NCBI RefSeq assembly: GCF_008831285.2
Contig: NC_045138.2
Span: 36,013,115-36,077,114 of the forward strand
Length of the DNA stretch: 64,000 bases
Source: Nymphaea colorata
Taxonomy: Eukaryota; Streptophyta; Magnoliopsida; Nymphaeales; Nymphaeaceae
Direction of reading: 5' to 3'
Position 1 is the first letter of the stretch; each line of letters opens with the position of its first letter. The position numbers were made by a program, and so were the translations under genes. Shown here one piece after another: positions 59,995 to 64,000 of this stretch. The notes beneath the pieces were generated by a model. The model had not been told where the DNA came from and did no database searches. It saw nothing but the letters and a program-made list of their open reading frames with translations.

Positions 59995-61918
59995 ATGGGT
60001 CGGACAGCAAATGAGACCGAGGATCTTTATCTTACAAAGCATCAGACCGATTCACCATCAGCTGATGATAGTGGGAGTAGTGGAGCCCCGGGGGGCGTAA
60101 TTCTGAAAAAAGGTCCATGGACAGCTGCAGAGGATGCCATTCTGGTAGAGTATGTCAAGAAACATGGTGAGGGAAACTGGAATGCAGTGCAAAAGCACTC
60201 AGGTCTTTTTCGATGTGGGAAAAGCTGTCGCTTGCGGTGGGCGAATCATCTAAGACCCAATTTGAAGAAAGGTGCTTTTACTCCTGAAGAAGAACGTCTG
60301 ATAATTGAACTCCATGCCAGAATTGGAAATAAATGGGCCAGAATGGCAGCACAGGTATAATAATCATTTCTTAATTTTGCACGCACTGCTGGTTTTTTTT
60401 TTTAGGTTTTGTAACTACTGATCATATTAAAACGTGCAAAGTCTATTATCTTCATTTCTTTTTGCCTGCTCCTGAAAGTGTGTCCTCCTTTTGTTTCAGT
60501 TGCCAGGGCGAACCGATAATGAGATAAAAAATTACTGGAACACTCGAATAAAGAGACGCCAACGAGCTGGTTTGCCTCTTTATCCTTCTGATATGAATCT
60601 GCAAACTATAAATGAGGGCCAGCAAAATCAAAATGTAAATGAATTCGGGGTGTTTGACACTGGTCATCAAGGCCTTTTGCATGCCAGTGGCTTTGAGATT
60701 CCCCCTGTTTCATTCGACAGCATTAAAGCTGCTCAGGAGAACTTGCCTTACACACCCTCCTTTCCTGACGTCTCTGTGACTAACATTCTTGGTCAGGGTC
60801 TGGGATCCTCTCAAGGTTACAACTTTCTTAGCCCCCAGACTCACCGTGCCAAGAGACTTCGAGATTATGACTCCTCATTTCCTAGTTTTCCTAGTGGGAC
60901 AAACTGTTCATTTCTATATGATCCCCCATTTAATCAGTTCCAGAACGACACATTCGAGAAGGTCCAGCGGCCCTTTTCCATAAGTTTTCAGTCCAATCCT
61001 GATCCAAACAGAAGGAGTACATCTCCTCTGGGGTGTATGATGTCCGGCAGCCATGCCCTATCAAATGGCAATTTCTCTGCTTCCAAGCCTCTCAATGAGG
61101 TTGTAAAGTTGGAGCTCCCTTCATTCCAATATCCAGATACCATTCTCAACAATTTGGGTGCAAGCATTCCTCCACTCCCGCCCCTGGAGACAGCTGTTAC
61201 ATTCACCCAGTCTCCTCCAATGATGCATGCACAGTCTGATTGCTCGTCACCTCGGAACAGTGGTCTCTTACAGGCACTGATTCATGAGGCCCAAGCACTG
61301 AGCACCTCAAAGAATCACTCCTGTGAAAGCAGTACCCATTCTTCTGCAATGCCTGGTGAGACTGCTGATCGATCTACCATGAACCAATGCGATACAGAGT
61401 GGGCTGAACTCAGTGACTCTTTTTGCCAGACTCCTGCTTCTATTTTTAGTGAATGTAATCCTCCTGCAAGTGGGTCATTTATAGCCTCCTCGCCTGTCAA
61501 TGAGATGACTGGTGAGAATTTTTATGTGCTGCACTCATTATTTTCTCCTATAGTGCATTAAATTCCTTTTTCTTACTACATGAGGAACTTTACTTTTGTA
61601 TTGCTTCTAGGTACTACGAAGGTAGAAGCAGTTGAACAAATTTCAAATCCAAGTATTGAGACTAATGAGCTGGGGATTGATATCCATTTCACAAGGCCAG
61701 ATGAATTACTTATGTCAGACTGGTTTGAACAAAGTTCAGAATGTGTAAAGGAACAGTCAAATGTAACAGATACCTTTGCAACATTTCTTGGTGAGGATTT
61801 TTATAATGACTACAAACAGCTAGACACTGAATCTTCAGCATTAAATCAGTCCTGTGCACTTGGTTCTTTGCCTTGGAATAATATGCCGGCTGTCTGCCAA
61901 ATGTCTGAACAACCTTGA
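59995..61918 (+). CDS. GAMYB: GAMYB-type R2R3-MYB transcription factor (3 coding exons, 559 aa)
   Basis: Exons 59995-60354, 60500-61511 and 61611-61918 have GT-AG junctions and consistent phase (560 codons with stop). The ATG at 59995 is chosen because a splice acceptor ends at 59962, which makes an earlier in-frame ATG at 59932 intronic. Residues about 38-90 are R2 and 91-141 are R3 (KKGPWTAAED, CRLRWANHLRPNLKKGAF, LPGRTDNEIKNYWNTRIKRR). The RRQRAGLPLYP stretch after R3, the KLELPSFQYP block and the C-terminal WNNMPAVCQM are hallmarks of the GAMYB/MYB33/MYB65 clade. These nuclear activators mediate gibberellin responses in aleurone and anther and are restrained by miR159. A miR159 site lies at 61110-61130. 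The gene looks intact. Confidence 0.94.
61110..61130 (+). promoter_or_regulatory. miR159 target site in the GAMYB-type mRNA
   Basis: The 21-nt site begins TGGAGCTCCCTTCATTCC and encodes the LELPSFQY block (residues about 324-330). It matches the conserved plant MYB33/GAMYB site almost exactly and pairs with miR159 through the seed. Cleavage would fall near its middle. This predicts post-transcriptional repression in vegetative tissue. Confidence 0.92.
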
Positions 61919-64000
61919 GGGCTTGCATCAATCATGTCAAGGAGGTCCATCTATGACATGTAGGCTGGAACCAGTCATTTGATGAAAATGGTGTTTTTAT
62001 AGCACCATAATGTCTTTGTGCATTGTTTCAGTTGGTGCTTGTTTTGCAAGAGTTGCTTTTGGAAAATCATACCAAACGATGCAGAATGGAGAAAGTTACT
62101 GTGGCTATGCATGCACGGTGTCATGATTACATTGCAGCAATTGATGCAGTTGTTTTAGCCATTATTTGAAATTTCCTGGTCTTTTATTTGATGCACTATC
62201 ATTGTCTTTCAAGTATGAGTCTTTCTTAAGGTTTGTTCTGAGAGAAATAATCAGCAGAAAGTGTGCATTTTGTTTGTCCTGTTTGAGGTTGATGTCATTG
62301 TTGAATCAGAACTGTATTGAATTATGACCTGAGAAAGAACTTCTACAGCAAACTTATCCCAGCTTATGCAGTTATGCTCAATTCTTACTAAATGGTACTT
62401 TCTCACAGGGTTATCTCTATTTTTTTTGGTTGTGTCAATTATGAAAACTCTCTCTTTGGCCTCCGCTTCCCTCTTGTGTATAAAATAAGATGGAAACATT
62501 CTTTATTGGTTATATGATGTGCTTGGTCGTTGACCATGCTCTTCTACTGGCAGTTTTCTGAGCCTTCTGAATTGAGCGGCAACCAGTAGCCACTTAGCAT
62601 GGAATATTGAACTCTATATGATCTTGTGTAACATGTTACCTGCTCCACTGTTATGCTATCGAAATGTCTTTGTGTTGATCCTTTCTTTCATACTAAGTGT
62701 CCATGTCCCCTGCATTAAAAGAAATGATCCTCGTGGCATTGTTGTTTGCTAAAAGCGAAGCTGCCCGTTGGACAATTTGTGATCGCTTACAGATTTCTGG
62801 TTTCGTGAATGGTGGATTGGTTGCTGTCAGGTTTACAGTCTTTTTATTCAATCATTTGTCTGTCACAAAGACTTGGTTTGCAGGAAACGGCTGCAGTAGT
62901 TGGCTGGTACTATTTATATGTGTTTATCGTGCCAAATTTTTTCCCTTAACAGAACCCCGGCTGGGAGAGTATATATATATAACTATATATATAACTATAT
63001 ATATAACTAGTCTTAAAATAGGACGACATTTTGAATTCCTTTTTCCTTTCTATGGTTCACCAATCATAGCGTGGAGAGAATGATTGTGAATAAAAAAAAC
63101 TAAAAAATGATAAAAAGGGAAAATGTAAGTGCGAGCAGTAAATGGAAGGGTTGGAAATTTTAGTTTAAGTATATATATATATATATATATATATAAAGTT
63201 GGTAGGTACCAGACGACAATAAGACTTTTTAAATACATGTTTAAACAAAATTAGAAGCTTTTAATGTGTTATAAGCACGACTGTAAATATAAATCATGCT
63301 GTACAATGTCATTTTTGTAAAAATAATTGATTTATATACTATCAACATTTTGACGTTATTAAAACAGTTTATTTTTTTTACTATTAAAAAATATTATTTA
63401 AGTAAAAAAATGGTTAACTTAATATTTGTTTCTTATCAGATCACTTTTAAGATCATATCAAGTTGAAATGAATGTGAGTGTTTATATTCTGGTCTTCTTC
63501 AAAAAGAGGGAACTGCCGCCACTAACAGTTGAGAATTATTTATCAAGGAACCTCTTTATTTAATTGTTTATCTATTTTCCGACAGATGTGCAGCGGTTAA
63601 GCAGATTCCTACCTGTTATTGAGAAACGCCCCTCTTTGCAAGGCCATTAATAATTTAATATGCGTATGTAGCCTTCACTTTTTTTTTAAAAATTTAAAAT
63701 AATTTAAATTAGTCGATAAATGATATATTTATGAGGGATTGATAGAAACCATACCAATATGTGAGGGACAAAAATCAGACCCTTTACATATGATATTTAA
63801 TTTAAACTGTTTTTTTTAATCTAATAGGTTGATGATGCAATAATCATTTTTTTTGTTTTTAATTGTATTTCTACAATAAACAAAAATGAATAGCTTCCGT
63901 AGCATCAACATTTTGATAATAGAACAATCTACACTTCTATTAAAAAAAAAAACTTGATTCAAAGCATGTTTTATATCAAAATAGTTTTTATAAATATATT
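61919..64000. other. GAMYB 3' UTR and right-edge intergenic region
   Basis: The 3' UTR probably runs a few hundred bases from 61919. Beyond it I see no gene. At 62970-63008 a 12-bp AT-rich unit (ATATATATAACT) repeats three times, and an AT run lies at 63171-63194. The last kilobase is strongly AT-rich with poly-T and poly-A runs. Confidence 0.6.

Overview
This window is nuclear DNA from a flowering plant. The signs are spliced genes with GT-AG introns, AT-rich introns and intergenic DNA, long CT/AG and AT microsatellites, a hAT-type MITE, and five plant gene families. The family is not resolved; the exportin reads closest to eudicot-type sequences as I remember them. Exon boundaries were read by eye from splice motifs, reading phase and remembered family sequences. 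No alignment was run.

Layout. (1) 1-28,680, minus strand: a RINT1/TIP20-type vesicle-tethering protein (MAG2-like, 4 exons, 2069-5033), then a very long exportin-7 gene (28 coding exons, 6459-26649, about 1,055 aa). A probable 5' UTR exon and TATA box lie near 28.4-28.7 kb. The exportin introns hold a perfect-ended hAT MITE, two related GC-ended AT-cored elements and several small tandem duplications. (2) 30,326-43,235: a direct tandem duplication. Each copy has an intact 10-exon secreted polyamine oxidase gene (32688-35881 and 39975-43106, plus strand) and shared upstream blocks. A third copy survives only as a last-exon remnant near 44.5 kb. (3) 43.2-46.7 kb: a mosaic of duplicated fragments, including a second copy of the urease-accessory-gene leader. 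It leads into an intact single-exon UreF CDS (46774-47493). (4) 47.5-58 kb: about 10 kb with no gene I can support. (5) 58.2-62 kb, plus strand: a GAMYB-type R2R3-MYB gene (559 aa) with a CT-rich leader and a conserved miR159 target site.

The genes do not form a pathway, as is normal for a plant chromosome. Their roles are Golgi-to-ER retrograde tethering, nuclear export, polyamine catabolism with hydrogen peroxide production, nickel-urease maturation, and gibberellin/miR159-controlled transcription. I found no tRNA, rRNA, CRISPR array or clearly novel multi-gene system.

The most unusual signal is in the polyamine oxidase pair. Several introns are identical or nearly so between the copies, yet one 13-residue patch of exon 5 carries seven amino-acid replacements, and the C-terminal tails differ. 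A second signal is an unidentified antisense reading frame kept open in both duplicated upstream blocks.
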